64,000 nt of DNA. Source: Streptomyces tagetis. GTDB lineage: Bacteria > Actinomycetota > Actinomycetes > Streptomycetales > Streptomycetaceae. A model generated the notes under the pieces. It saw only the letters and a program-made list of their open reading frames with translations. It made no database searches and was not told the DNA's origin. Position numbers and translations under genes: made by a program. The first letter of the stretch is position 1, and the number at the start of each line of letters is the position of its first letter. Below, piece by piece: positions 56,592 through 64,000 of this stretch. Where the stretch lies: NCBI RefSeq assembly GCF_018069565.1, contig NZ_JAGPNL010000001.1:620001-684000 (forward strand). The letters run 5' to 3'.

Positions 56592-56701
56592 GAGACCTCT
56601 CCTGATCCGTTGTCTCTTCGGTCCCGGTCCTCTTTGTGTCCCGTGTGTCCCGCCTCGGCGGAACGGGAAACGCATCCGGCCAGAACTGGTTTGTGGAACG
56701 T

Positions 56702-56778
56702 ACTATCCGAAGATAGTTTGCATCACGTACTATGTCAACGGCCTCGGGGGTGGTTCGCGGTACGTACTACTTGCGTAG
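56702..56778. promoter_or_regulatory. MarR operators between the reductase and marR
   Basis: ACTATCCGAAGATAGT (56702-56717) is a perfect 16-bp palindrome, and CTACTTGCGTAG (56767-56778) a second with four-base arms. Additional ACGTACTA words occur nearby. The AT-rich setting and position favour divergent repression by the MarR protein. Confidence 0.7.
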
Positions 56779-56816
56779 AGTCCGTGTCACGTACCAGCCG
56801 TGCCGGAGGTAGTCCC

Positions 56817-57287
56817 GTGAGCCAGAGCCCCCCACCCGACCGCGACCCGGTGGACGACGAACCACTGAGCACCATGGACGCCCTGGTCCAGATGTCCTTC
56901 CTGGTGCAGGGCGTCCTCGCGCGCGCCGGCGCGGAGGAGGGGCTCTCCCTGATCCAGGTCCGCCTGCTCGGGATTCTGCGGGACCGTACCTGCCAGAGCC
57001 TGGAACTGGCCCGCTACGTGGGCCTGGACAAGTCCTCCATGACCGGGCTGGTGACCCGCGCGCAGCAGCGGGGCCTCGTGAGGCGGACGCCCTCCCCCCA
57101 CGACGGCCGCGCCGTCCTGGTCTCGCTCACCCCGCTCGGCCGGGAGGTCACCGACCGGTGCGGCGCGGAGATCGCCCGGCGGATCGACGGCCTCACCGAG
57201 GGGCTGACCGCCGCCGAGCACGCCCTGATCCGGACCGTGGCCCGCAAACTCCTGCCCGGCACCCCGCCCGCTCACGACCCGCGTTGA
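56817..57287 (+). CDS. MarR-family transcriptional regulator
   Basis: A 156-residue winged-helix dimer. The HTH is TCQSLELARYVGLDKSSMTGLVTRAQQRGLV and the wing contains SPHDGRAVLVSLTPLG. The GTG at 56817 follows CCGGAGG by seven bases. It is divergent from the reductase with two palindromes between, the usual MarR arrangement of a repressor relieved by a small aromatic or electrophile that the reductase then handles. Confidence 0.9.
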   Translation: MSQSPPPDRDPVDDEPLSTMDALVQMSFLVQGVLARAGAEEGLSLIQVRLLGILRDRTCQSLELARYVGLDKSSMTGLVTRAQQRGLVRRTPSPHDGRAVLVSLTPLGREVTDRCGAEIARRIDGLTEGLTAAEHALIRTVARKLLPGTPPAHDPR

Positions 57288-57357
57288 GCGCCGGCCTCAC
57301 AGAAGCTTCATACACTCCGCCGCACGGGCGACACGAAGCTCTCGTTGTCTTGGCCCC

Positions 57358-58038
57358 ATGCTCGTTCCCCTCACGTTCCTCTCCCCCCGGGGCGCCGTCC
57401 GCCGCCTGGACCCGCACTCGCCCGGCTCGGCCGCGCACGGTGCCCTGGCCGGCTCCCTCGCTCTCGCCGCAGCCCTCCACCTGGGCTGGGCCGCGGAGGT
57501 CGACCCCCTCAGGCACACCCTCAGCGACTACGCCCTGCACGACGGCGCGGCGGCGCTGTTCACCGCCTGCGCCGGCTCCGCGGCGGCCGGCTGCGGAGCC
57601 CTCCTGGCCGGACTGGTCCGCAGCCGGGCGACGGTGGGCACCGGCGCACCCGCGGCGCTGGCCGTGGGATGCGCGGGGCTGACCCTGTGCGCGCTCTTCC
57701 CCACCGACCCGGTCGGCCGGCCCTCGACGGCGAGCGGACTGATCCACCGCTACGCGACCGGAACGGCGCTCGCCGCACTGCCCGCGGCCGGACTGCTCCT
57801 GGCCCGCCGGCTGCGCGCCCGCCCGGCCGGCCGCGACATCGGCCGGCTCGCCTGGGCCAGTTCGGCCGCCGCGCTGCTCTTCCTCGGCACCCACCTGAGC
57901 GTGCGGCACCCCGTGACGCCCGCCGCCTGGCGGGCCGCCGGTCTGCTCGGGCTGGCCGAGCGGGTCACGCTGGGACTGGAGTTCGCCCTGCTCTTCACGA
58001 TGGCCGGCACGCTGCGCGGCGCGGGACGGCCAGGATGA
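57358..58038 (+). CDS. DUF998 membrane protein
   Basis: A 226-residue protein with six hydrophobic segments: AHGALAGSLALAAALHLG, AALFTACAGSAAAGCGALL, AALAVGCAGLTLCALF, TALAALPAAGLLLARRL, AWASSAAALLFLGTHL and LGLEFALLFTMAG. DPLRHTLSDYALHDG is the DUF998 mark. Function unknown. Its stop overlaps the ATG of the DMT-GT fusion (ATGA at 58035), making it the first gene of a tight operon. Confidence 0.85.
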   Translation: MLVPLTFLSPRGAVRRLDPHSPGSAAHGALAGSLALAAALHLGWAAEVDPLRHTLSDYALHDGAAALFTACAGSAAAGCGALLAGLVRSRATVGTGAPAALAVGCAGLTLCALFPTDPVGRPSTASGLIHRYATGTALAALPAAGLLLARRLRARPAGRDIGRLAWASSAAALLFLGTHLSVRHPVTPAAWRAAGLLGLAERVTLGLEFALLFTMAGTLRGAGRPG

Positions 58039-60170
58039 CCGGTCTGGCGGTCTTCCTGGCCGTCCTCAACGCCGTCTGCTACACGACCGGCGCGCGCCTC
58101 CAGCACCAGGCCACGCACGCCACCGCCACCGCGGGCCGTACCTCCCGCGTTACCGCCCTGCCGCGCCACCCGCGCTGGCTGGCGGGACTGGCTCTGCTCG
58201 CCACCGGCGGCGCCCTGCACGTCACCGCCCTGCGCCTGGCCCCCGTGACCGTCGTCCAGCCCCTGGGCGTCACCACCATCGTGCTGAGCGTGCTGTGGGG
58301 AACACACTCCCGCTCGGCCCGCCCCGACCGGGCCACCGGGCTCGCGCTGGCCGCCATCGTCATCGGCGCGGGAGGGTTCGCGGCGATCGCGGCACACGTC
58401 ACGGTGCCCACCACCGTCACGCCCTCGGCCCAACTGGGAGCCGTCCTGCTGGCGTTGTCCGTACTCGCCTGCTGTGTCGCCGTCGCCCGCCAGGTGAGCG
58501 GCCCGAGCCGGGCGCCCACCCTGGCGGCGGGCGCCGGCAGCGCCTACGGCTGCATGTCGGTACTGATGCGGGCCGCCGGCGAGGAGTTCACCCGGGGCGG
58601 TGTCAGCCCCGCGCTGTTCGGCACCCTCGCCGCCCTGGCCCTGACCGTCGCCGCCGGGTTCCTCCTGGTGCAGGGCGCCCACGCGTCCGGCCCGCCGGAG
58701 GTCACCGTCGCCTGCCTGACCCTGGTGGACCCCTTCGTCGCCGTCCTCATCGGCGTCGGCCTGCTGGGGGAGGCCCCCGGGCTCACCCTGCCCACCGCAG
58801 CGGCGGCCCTGTCCTGCTGGACGCTCGCCCTGGTGGGCGTGGTCCGCATCGCCCGAGCCACCCCCGCCACCCCCAGCCCCCTCGCCCCGCCCATGCCGGC
58901 CCCCTCAGACCCACAGGAGTACGACGACATGCCCGCCTCCCACCCCGCCCCCCAGCGCGTCGTCATCGGTGCCGACACCTTCCCGCCGGACGTGAACGGC
59001 GCGGCGAACTTCGCCCAGCGGCTGGCCGCGGGGCTCGCGGCGCGGGGCCACGACGTCCACGTGATCTGCCCCGCGACCCAGACCGGCGCCGGCAGCGGGG
59101 TGGAACACGGCATCACCGTTCACCGCGTCCCCTCGTACCGGACCCCCTTCCACCCCACCTTCCGCGTCTGCCTGCCGTGGTTCAGCACCCGGTCCCTCGC
59201 CCGTATGCTGCACGAGCTCCAGCCGGACGTCGTGCACGTCCAGTCGCACTTCGCCCTCTGCCGCGCCCTGGCCGGCGCCGCCCGCCGCCGGGGAGTCCCG
59301 GTGGTGGCGACCAACCACTTCATGCCGGAGAACCTGATCGGCTACACCCGGCTCCCCGCCCGGCTCGCCTCCGCCGCCCGCGAGATCGGCTGGCGTGACC
59401 TCGTACGCGTCCACCGCCGCGCCGACATCGTCACCGCCCCCACCCCGCGCGCCGCCCGGCTCCTCCACGAGCAGGGTCTCGAAACCCCGGTCCTGGCGGT
59501 TTCCTGCGGCCTGGACCTGGACCGCTTCTCCCGGCCCGGCCGCCGCCGGGGCGACGACGACCGGGCCCGGGTGCTGTTCGTCGGCCGGCTCGACGAGGAG
59601 AAGAACGTCCACGAACTGCTGCGGGCCCTGGCCCTGCAACCCGCCCGCCTCGACGCCACCGCCGACATCGTCGGGGACGGCTCCCGCCGCCGCGCCCTGG
59701 AGGAACTCGCCGACACCCTCGGCATCCGCGAGCGCGTGACCTTCCACGGACTCGCCACCGACGAGGAAGTCCTCGACGCCTACGCCCGGTGCGACGTGTT
59801 CTGCATGCCGGGCACCGCCGAACTACAGAGCCTGGCCACCATGGAGGCCATGGCCGCCGGCAAGCCCGTCGTCGCCGCCGACGCGATGGCCCTGCCCCAC
59901 CTCGTCCACCACGGCCGCAACGGCTACCTCTTCCCGCCCGGCGACATTCAGGCGCTGGCCACCTGCCTCACCCGGCTCCTCGACGACCCCGCGGCCCGCC
60001 GGGACATGGGCGCGGCCGGCCGCGAGATCGTGGCCGAGCACGACATCACCCGCACCCTCACCGTCTTCGAGGACCTCTACCTTGAGGCAGCCGGCCACGG
60101 ACACCCCCGCGCCGCCGGCCGGCCGCCGCGCCAGGCAGTGCGCAACGACCCCCTGGAGCACACGCGATGA
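58035..60170 (+). CDS. DMT permease fused to GT4 glycosyltransferase
   Basis: A single 711-residue open frame with two known modules. Residues 1-275 are an EamA/NIPA-like permease with about nine membrane helices (AVFLAVLNAVCYTTGARLQHQ, VVQPLGVTTIVLSVLWG, VACLTLVDPFVAVLIGVGLLGEA). A proline-rich linker (TPATPSPLAPPMPAPSDP) leads to residues 299-711, a retaining GT-B enzyme: PDVNGAANFAQRLAAGLAARGHDVHV, HVQSHFALCRAL, FVGRLDEEKNVHELLRAL and GTAELQSLATMEAMAAGKPVV. No stop separates them. An internal ATG at 58929 with AGGAG could start the transferase alone. It overlaps the neighbours by four bases on both sides. Confidence 0.75.
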   Translation: MTGLAVFLAVLNAVCYTTGARLQHQATHATATAGRTSRVTALPRHPRWLAGLALLATGGALHVTALRLAPVTVVQPLGVTTIVLSVLWGTHSRSARPDRATGLALAAIVIGAGGFAAIAAHVTVPTTVTPSAQLGAVLLALSVLACCVAVARQVSGPSRAPTLAAGAGSAYGCMSVLMRAAGEEFTRGGVSPALFGTLAALALTVAAGFLLVQGAHASGPPEVTVACLTLVDPFVAVLIGVGLLGEAPGLTLPTAAAALSCWTLALVGVVRIARATPATPSPLAPPMPAPSDPQEYDDMPASHPAPQRVVIGADTFPPDVNGAANFAQRLAAGLAARGHDVHVICPATQTGAGSGVEHGITVHRVPSYRTPFHPTFRVCLPWFSTRSLARMLHELQPDVVHVQSHFALCRALAGAARRRGVPVVATNHFMPENLIGYTRLPARLASAAREIGWRDLVRVHRRADIVTAPTPRAARLLHEQGLETPVLAVSCGLDLDRFSRPGRRRGDDDRARVLFVGRLDEEKNVHELLRALALQPARLDATADIVGDGSRRRALEELADTLGIRERVTFHGLATDEEVLDAYARCDVFCMPGTAELQSLATMEAMAAGKPVVAADAMALPHLVHHGRNGYLFPPGDIQALATCLTRLLDDPAARRDMGAAGREIVAEHDITRTLTVFEDLYLEAAGHGHPRAAGRPPRQAVRNDPLEHTR
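58929..60170 (+). CDS. Alternative product: GT4 glycosyltransferase alone
   Basis: A 413-residue GT4 enzyme starting at the internal ATG in the fusion. CACAGGAG lies nine bases upstream and the first residues MPASHPAPQRVVIGADTFPP fit the usual N-terminus of this family. If ribosomes start here, the same DNA yields both fusion and free enzyme. The sequence resembles PimB/MgtA-type mannosyl or glucosyl transferases acting on lipid acceptors. Confidence 0.6.
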   Translation: MPASHPAPQRVVIGADTFPPDVNGAANFAQRLAAGLAARGHDVHVICPATQTGAGSGVEHGITVHRVPSYRTPFHPTFRVCLPWFSTRSLARMLHELQPDVVHVQSHFALCRALAGAARRRGVPVVATNHFMPENLIGYTRLPARLASAAREIGWRDLVRVHRRADIVTAPTPRAARLLHEQGLETPVLAVSCGLDLDRFSRPGRRRGDDDRARVLFVGRLDEEKNVHELLRALALQPARLDATADIVGDGSRRRALEELADTLGIRERVTFHGLATDEEVLDAYARCDVFCMPGTAELQSLATMEAMAAGKPVVAADAMALPHLVHHGRNGYLFPPGDIQALATCLTRLLDDPAARRDMGAAGREIVAEHDITRTLTVFEDLYLEAAGHGHPRAAGRPPRQAVRNDPLEHTR

Positions 60171-60871
60171 AGACCCGGCGCGTCCTGGTCGTCGACGACG
60201 AACCCAAGATCCGCATGACCGTGCGCGGCTACCTGGAAGCCGACGGACTCCAGATCATCGAGGCCGCCGACGGCCCCTCCGCCCTGCGGACCCTCGCGGC
60301 CAACCAGCCCGATCTCGTGATCCTGGACGTCATGCTGCCCGGCCTCGACGGTTTCGAAGTCCTCCGCCGCATCAGGCGGACCAGCCAGATCCCGGTCATC
60401 ATGCTCACCGCCCGAGCCGAAGAGGTCGACCGGCTCATCGGCTTCACCGGCGGAAGCGACGACTACGTCACCAAACCCTTCAGCCCCCGCGAACTCGCCC
60501 TGCGCGTGCGCGCCATCCTGCGGCGCACCGACCAGGGTGACGACGCCCCCGCCGACCCCGTCCTGCGTTTCGACGGACTCACCCTCGACCCGGACGCCCG
60601 GACCGTCCACGTCGACGGCGCGGGGCCCGCGGGGCTCTCCGCCCTCGACTTCGACCTGCTGACCGCCATGGCCCGCAACCCCGGCCGGGTCTTCACCCGC
60701 CGCGCCCTGCTGGCCCACGTATGGGGCGAGGACTTCTTCGGCGACGAACGCGTCGTGGACGTCCACATCCGCACCCTGCGCCGGGCGCTCGGCGACGACG
60801 CCACCACCCCCCGGTTCGTGGGCACCGTCCGTGCCGTCGGATACCGGTTCCTCGCCCGCCCCCTTGTCTAG
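60167..60871 (+). CDS. OmpR/PhoB-family response regulator
   Basis: A 234-residue regulator. Receiver residues are DDE (VLVVDDEPKIR), phospho-acceptor in LVILDVMLPGLDGFEVL, T in MLTAR, and K in YVTKPFSPREL. The C-terminal winged helix is LSALDFDLLTAMARNPGRVFTRRALLAHVWG. It overlaps the glycosyltransferase stop (ATGA), so it is co-expressed with the operon and probably controls it. Its kinase lies 266 bases downstream. Confidence 0.92.
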   Translation: MKTRRVLVVDDEPKIRMTVRGYLEADGLQIIEAADGPSALRTLAANQPDLVILDVMLPGLDGFEVLRRIRRTSQIPVIMLTARAEEVDRLIGFTGGSDDYVTKPFSPRELALRVRAILRRTDQGDDAPADPVLRFDGLTLDPDARTVHVDGAGPAGLSALDFDLLTAMARNPGRVFTRRALLAHVWGEDFFGDERVVDVHIRTLRRALGDDATTPRFVGTVRAVGYRFLARPLV

Positions 60872-60908
60872 GGCCTTTCGTACCGGGCCCGCCACGGGCC
60901 GGGGGGGT

Positions 60909-61093
60909 CCGGTACGTACATCCGCCGTGCCGCCGCCGTCACGGGCCGACTTCCGCGGGCCCGGCCGCGCTCGTACGGGGGCGCCCCGTGGCGCGGGCCC
61001 GCGGGGGCCGGTACGTACACCCGCCGTACCGCCGTCGTTCCACGGCCCGATTCCCCCACACCCGGCCGCGCTCGCACAGGGGCGCCCCGTCGC
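60909..61093 (+). repeat. Imperfect direct repeat in the RR-HK spacer
   Basis: Two copies of about 85 bases (60909-60993 and 61008-61093) share CCGGTACGTACA-CCGCCGT, CCCGGCCGCGCTCG and GGGGCGCCCCGT. They fill most of the 266-base gap between regulator and kinase, where genes of such operons are usually joined directly. No open frame is credible. Confidence 0.75.
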
Positions 61094-61137
61094 ACCCCGC
61101 CCTCGACCATCCCGCCCCCAGAACAGGACACCGGTAC

Positions 61138-62274
61138 ATGCGGCCCACCACCCGCCCGGCACCCGCGCCCCGACGCGCCCGGCTGCGCCAGTTCCCCGGC
61201 AGGCTGTCGCTGCGCAACCGCCTGATCCTCTCCCACCTCGCCGTCCTGCTCATCGCCCAGGCGGCGATGGGAGCCGCGCGGGCCATCGTCGAAGGCCCGG
61301 CCAAGGGGTACCTCGATCCCGCCGCGCAGATCCACCGCCAGGACGGCCCCATCGACTCCGACCTGGCGCTGGGGCTGGGCCTGGGGACCGCCGCGGCCTT
61401 CCTCGCGGCCGTGGTGCTCTCCCGGTTCCTGCTCCGCCCGCTGGACAACGTCCGCTCGGCCACCCACCGGCTGGCCGAGGGCCACTACGACGACGTCCTC
61501 ACCGTCCCCAGCGAGCCCGGCCTCGCGGCCCTGGTCCAGGACGTGAACTCGCTGGCCGCGACCCTCGCCGACACCGAACGGCGCCGCGCCCGTCTCGTCT
61601 CCGAGATCGCCCACGAGATGCGGACCCCCATCACCATCCTGCACGGCCAGATCGAGGGCATGGCCGACGGCATCTTCACCCCCGACGACGCGATGTTCGC
61701 CTCACTCGCCGACGACCTCGACCGGCTGCGCCGCCTGGCGTCGGACCTCTCCAGCCTCTCCCAGGCCGAGGAAGGAGCCTTCGCCCTCCGCTCCGCGAGC
61801 ACGGACGTCGCGGCCCTGGCCCGAGCCACCGCCCGGCGGCTGCGCCCCCAGTACGACGACCAGGGCATCACCCTCACCGTCGACGCGGACACCCCGGCCG
61901 TCATCTCCGGCGACCCCGACCGCATCACCCAGGTCCTGATCAACCTCCTCGGCAACGCCCTGACCGCGTCCCATCCGGGAGGACACGTGGTGCTCTCCGT
62001 CCACGGCGGCACCGGCACACGGACGGCGCCCCGCCACGTCACCGTCGGCGTCACCGACGACGGCATCGGCATCGCCGAGCACGACCTCAACAGGATCTTC
62101 ACGCGCTTCGAGCGCATCAAGCATCCCGGACGGCCCAGCCCGGCCGGCGGCAGCGGCATCGGCCTCACCATCGCCCGCGGCATCGCCGAGGCCCACGGCG
62201 GTAGCCTCACCGTCGCGTCCCCCGGAGTGGGCCGGGGCTCCACCTTCACCCTCCGGCTGCCCGTCACCGGCTGA
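61138..62274 (+). CDS. Sensor histidine kinase (HAMP/HisKA type)
   Basis: A 378-residue membrane kinase. Membrane segment 1 is LILSHLAVLLIAQAAMGAA, the sensor loop is about 40 residues, and segment 2 is LALGLGLGTAAAFLAAVVL. HAMP linker FLLRPLDNVRSATHRLAEGHY. HisKA with phospho-His in EIAHEMRTPITILHG. HATPase N box QVLINLLGNALTA, G1 DDGIGIAEHD and G2 GGSGIGLTIARGI. ATG 61138. It is the partner of the OmpR regulator. Confidence 0.92.
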   Translation: MRPTTRPAPAPRRARLRQFPGRLSLRNRLILSHLAVLLIAQAAMGAARAIVEGPAKGYLDPAAQIHRQDGPIDSDLALGLGLGTAAAFLAAVVLSRFLLRPLDNVRSATHRLAEGHYDDVLTVPSEPGLAALVQDVNSLAATLADTERRRARLVSEIAHEMRTPITILHGQIEGMADGIFTPDDAMFASLADDLDRLRRLASDLSSLSQAEEGAFALRSASTDVAALARATARRLRPQYDDQGITLTVDADTPAVISGDPDRITQVLINLLGNALTASHPGGHVVLSVHGGTGTRTAPRHVTVGVTDDGIGIAEHDLNRIFTRFERIKHPGRPSPAGGSGIGLTIARGIAEAHGGSLTVASPGVGRGSTFTLRLPVTG

Positions 62275-62414
62275 ACCGGGCGATCACCGGCCCGGACTCC
62301 ACCGGGGAGGTCATCGGTTCGTCCGGGCCCCCGGTTCCCCGCCCGGCCCGGTGGTGCGCGCCCCGACGGGGACAGGGCTCGGCCGGTGCCTTGCCAGCGT
62401 GAAGACCACGACTG

Positions 62415-62430
62415 TATAACGTTGTAAAAC
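62415..62430. promoter_or_regulatory. Candidate LacI operator before lacI
   Basis: TATAACGTTGTAAAAC has the central AACGTT of LacI-family operators. The same core (AACGATGTAAAAC) recurs at 63791-63807 before the secreted-protein gene. It lies 70 bases before the lacI ATG. Confidence 0.6.
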
Positions 62431-62499
62431 CAGGGCTCGGCGCACGGTGGCGACACCGCACCCGCACCGGCCGCCCGAGTCGGGCCGTTCAGGAAAGGG

Positions 62500-63573
62500 A
62501 TGGACGTGCGGGTCAGCCTCAAGGACGTCGCCGCGCACGCGGGAGTCTCCATCAAGACCGTCTCCAACGTGGTCAACAACTACCAGCACGTCACCCCTGC
62601 CATGCGCGAGCGCGTCCAGCGGTCCATCGACGCGCTCGGGTACCGGCCCAACCTGGCCGCCCGGCACCTGCGCAAGGGGCGCACCGGCATCATCGCCCTC
62701 GCCCTGCCCGAACTGGGCAACCCCTACTTCGCCGAACTCGCCGCCGCCGTCATCGACGCCGCCACCCGGCACGAGTACATCGTGCTCCTGGACCACACCG
62801 GCGGACGCCGGGAACAGGAGATCCTGGTCAGCCAGGGGTTCCGGGCGCGGGTCATCGACGGGCTGATCCTCAGCCCCATCGAGCTGGAGGCGGAGGACCT
62901 GCGCGACCGCCCGGAGAACGTGCCGCTGGTCCTGCTCGGCGAGCGCGACTACGACCTGCCGTACGACCACATCGCCATCGACAACGTCGCCGCCGCCCGC
63001 GACGCCGTGCGGCATCTGGTCGGCCTGGGGCGCCGCGAGGTGGCGTTCATCGGCGCCCGGCGCGGTCGCAGCGAGCCCGCCCAACTCCGGGTGCGCGGCT
63101 GGCGCGAGGAGCTGAGGGCCGCCGGGCTCTCCGCCGACGACGGGCTGGTCGCCGCCACCGACGGCTGGGGGCACGCGGACGGCGCCGCGGCCATGGCCCG
63201 CATCCTGGACTCCGGACGGCGGCCGGACGCCGTGTTCGCCTACAACGACCCGATGGCCATCGGCGCGATGCGGGTGCTGCACGCGAGGGGGCTGCGGGTG
63301 CCCGAGGACGTCGCGGTGGTCGGCTTCGACGACGTCGTGGAGGGACGGTTCGGCGCGGTCACCCTCACCTCGGTCTCCCCGGACAAGGAGGCCATCGGCC
63401 GGCTCGCGGTCGAGTCGGTCCTCGCCCGGCTCGGCGGGCAGGCCCCCGAGCCCCGGCGGGTCCGAGCCGAGTACCGGCTGGTCGGACGGGAGAGCACGCT
63501 GGGGCACCACCCGGCGGACGACGGCGTGAACGGTGCGAGCGGCGCGAACAGCGCGGACAGCGCGCACGGCTGA
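62500..63573 (+). CDS. LacI-family transcriptional regulator
   Basis: A 357-residue sugar-sensing repressor. HTH SLKDVAAHAGVSIKTVSNVVNN with hinge LGYRPNLAARHLRKG. The periplasmic-binding-like ligand domain contains VIDGLILSPIE, HIAIDNVAAARDAV, DAVFAYNDPMAIGAM and VAVVGFDDVVEGR. ATG 62500 with AGGAAAGGG upstream. The C-terminal 20 residues (DGVNGASGANSADSAHG) are a low-complexity tail. Its operator motif before the following gene suggests it controls a sugar or polysaccharide system beyond the window. Confidence 0.92.
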   Translation: MDVRVSLKDVAAHAGVSIKTVSNVVNNYQHVTPAMRERVQRSIDALGYRPNLAARHLRKGRTGIIALALPELGNPYFAELAAAVIDAATRHEYIVLLDHTGGRREQEILVSQGFRARVIDGLILSPIELEAEDLRDRPENVPLVLLGERDYDLPYDHIAIDNVAAARDAVRHLVGLGRREVAFIGARRGRSEPAQLRVRGWREELRAAGLSADDGLVAATDGWGHADGAAAMARILDSGRRPDAVFAYNDPMAIGAMRVLHARGLRVPEDVAVVGFDDVVEGRFGAVTLTSVSPDKEAIGRLAVESVLARLGGQAPEPRRVRAEYRLVGRESTLGHHPADDGVNGASGANSADSAHG

Positions 63574-63916
63574 GCCGGGGGGCGTACGCGGGGCCCGCCG
63601 CCCGGACGAGGCGGACGACGGCGTCGCCGCCCAGTCCGCCCCGGCGCCGGGGTGTGCGGTGAGACGGTTCCGCACGGCCGACGCCGAGTCAAGTACGTAC
63701 GACACAAGCGGGGTTGGCGGGCGGCCATGTCGCGCGCTCCCGTTCCCCACGTACCACGCCCCTGTCGTGCGCGGGGGGTTTACAGCATCCTTCCAACGAT
63801 GTAAAACCTCCTTGCGGAGGTCCGGACGAGGTCCGGCGCCGGGGCGAGAAGCACCGTTTCCGCTCGTCGTTCCGCTCCCCAGTTCCCTTCCAGCGTCGCC
63901 CGGATCGGGGTCACCC
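63574..63916 (+). promoter_or_regulatory. Promoter region of the secreted-protein gene with LacI site
   Basis: 343 bases without a gene. TTCCAACGATGTAAAAC (63791-63807) repeats the operator seen before lacI, and an inverted TTTACA (63779-63784) / TGTAAA (63800-63805) is present. A GC-rich stretch precedes it. No terminator for lacI was seen. Confidence 0.55.
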
Positions 63917-64000
63917 ATGCAGCGAACCACCCACCGCCCTCGTCTCCTCGCCCGCCCCGTCGTCGTGGCCCTCGCCGCCGCGGTGGCCCTGACCGCGAGC
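63917..64000 (+). CDS. Secreted protein, 5' end only
   Basis: Only 28 codons lie inside the window. They read MQRTTHRPRLLARPVV then VALAAAVALTAS, a clear signal peptide with a basic n-region and hydrophobic core. Position after a LacI operator suggests a sugar-binding lipoprotein or secreted glycosidase, but the family cannot be told. Confidence 0.65.
   Translation, partial: MQRTTHRPRLLARPVVVALAAAVALTAS

Overview
The window is high-GC actinobacterial chromosome. Third codon positions are almost all G or C, GTG starts are frequent, and four-base gene overlaps (GTGA, ATGA) are common. The gene set is typical of Streptomyces: DUF397 with XRE/DUF5753 and HATPase partners, large LuxR regulators, a second SecDF and a RamB-type regulator. 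I infer a Streptomyces arm-proximal core region. No rRNA, tRNA, CRISPR array, IS element or phage module was found. About 53 protein-coding genes are supported, two of them cut by the window edges, plus two broken genes.

Layout. 1-16.3 kb: an iron-box-controlled FhuF-like reductase (edge), a GntR regulator, SecDF, a NarL-type two-component pair, two DksA/TraR zinc-finger proteins joined to a shortened MreB-like ATPase, a TPR-like protein, PucR and XdhC (purine or molybdoenzyme theme), a GT2 glycosyltransferase, DUF3040 and MgtC proteins. 16.3-25 kb: a possible small transcription unit, a giant LAL LuxR regulator, a GAF-LuxR regulator, two acyl/acetyl-CoA synthetases and a 9-bp minisatellite next to a zinc-ribbon protein. 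25-29.6 kb: glyoxylate salvage, with gcl on the plus strand and glxR and hyi on the minus strand. Both promoters carry the same paired palindromes. 29.8-36.5 kb: a two-gene ABC exporter, a polyprenyl synthetase, an L-2-hydroxyglutarate oxidase-like enzyme, regulators and a phosphatase.

36.3-43.4 kb: a DUF397/XRE/HATPase locus broken by an apparent deletion, an AlaA-like aminotransferase with a divergent HxlR regulator, and a VWA secreted/membrane pair. 41.7-45.0 kb: two divergent NIS siderophore synthetases without an obvious iron box. 45-54 kb: LysR/SnoaL, ThiI, then aceA, aceB and hbd (glyoxylate shunt and fatty-acid use) divergent from a RamB-type regulator. 54-57.3 kb: a LysR regulator, and an oxidoreductase divergent from MarR with clear palindromic operators. 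57.3-62.3 kb: a compact operon of DUF998 protein, a DMT permease fused in frame to a GT4 glycosyltransferase, an OmpR response regulator and a histidine kinase. 62.4-64 kb: a LacI regulator, whose operator motif recurs before a secreted protein cut off by the window end.

How the parts work together. The gcl/glxR/hyi and aceA/aceB sets both handle glyoxylate. The first converts it to tartronate semialdehyde and glycerate; the second makes and condenses it with acetyl-CoA during growth on acetate or fatty acids. The CoA synthetases at 20.9-24.2 kb could feed acetyl- or acyl-CoA into the second route, but that link is inference. Regulators are unusually dense, and many have a visible candidate operator. 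Palindromes and repeats were read by eye; no similarity search was possible.
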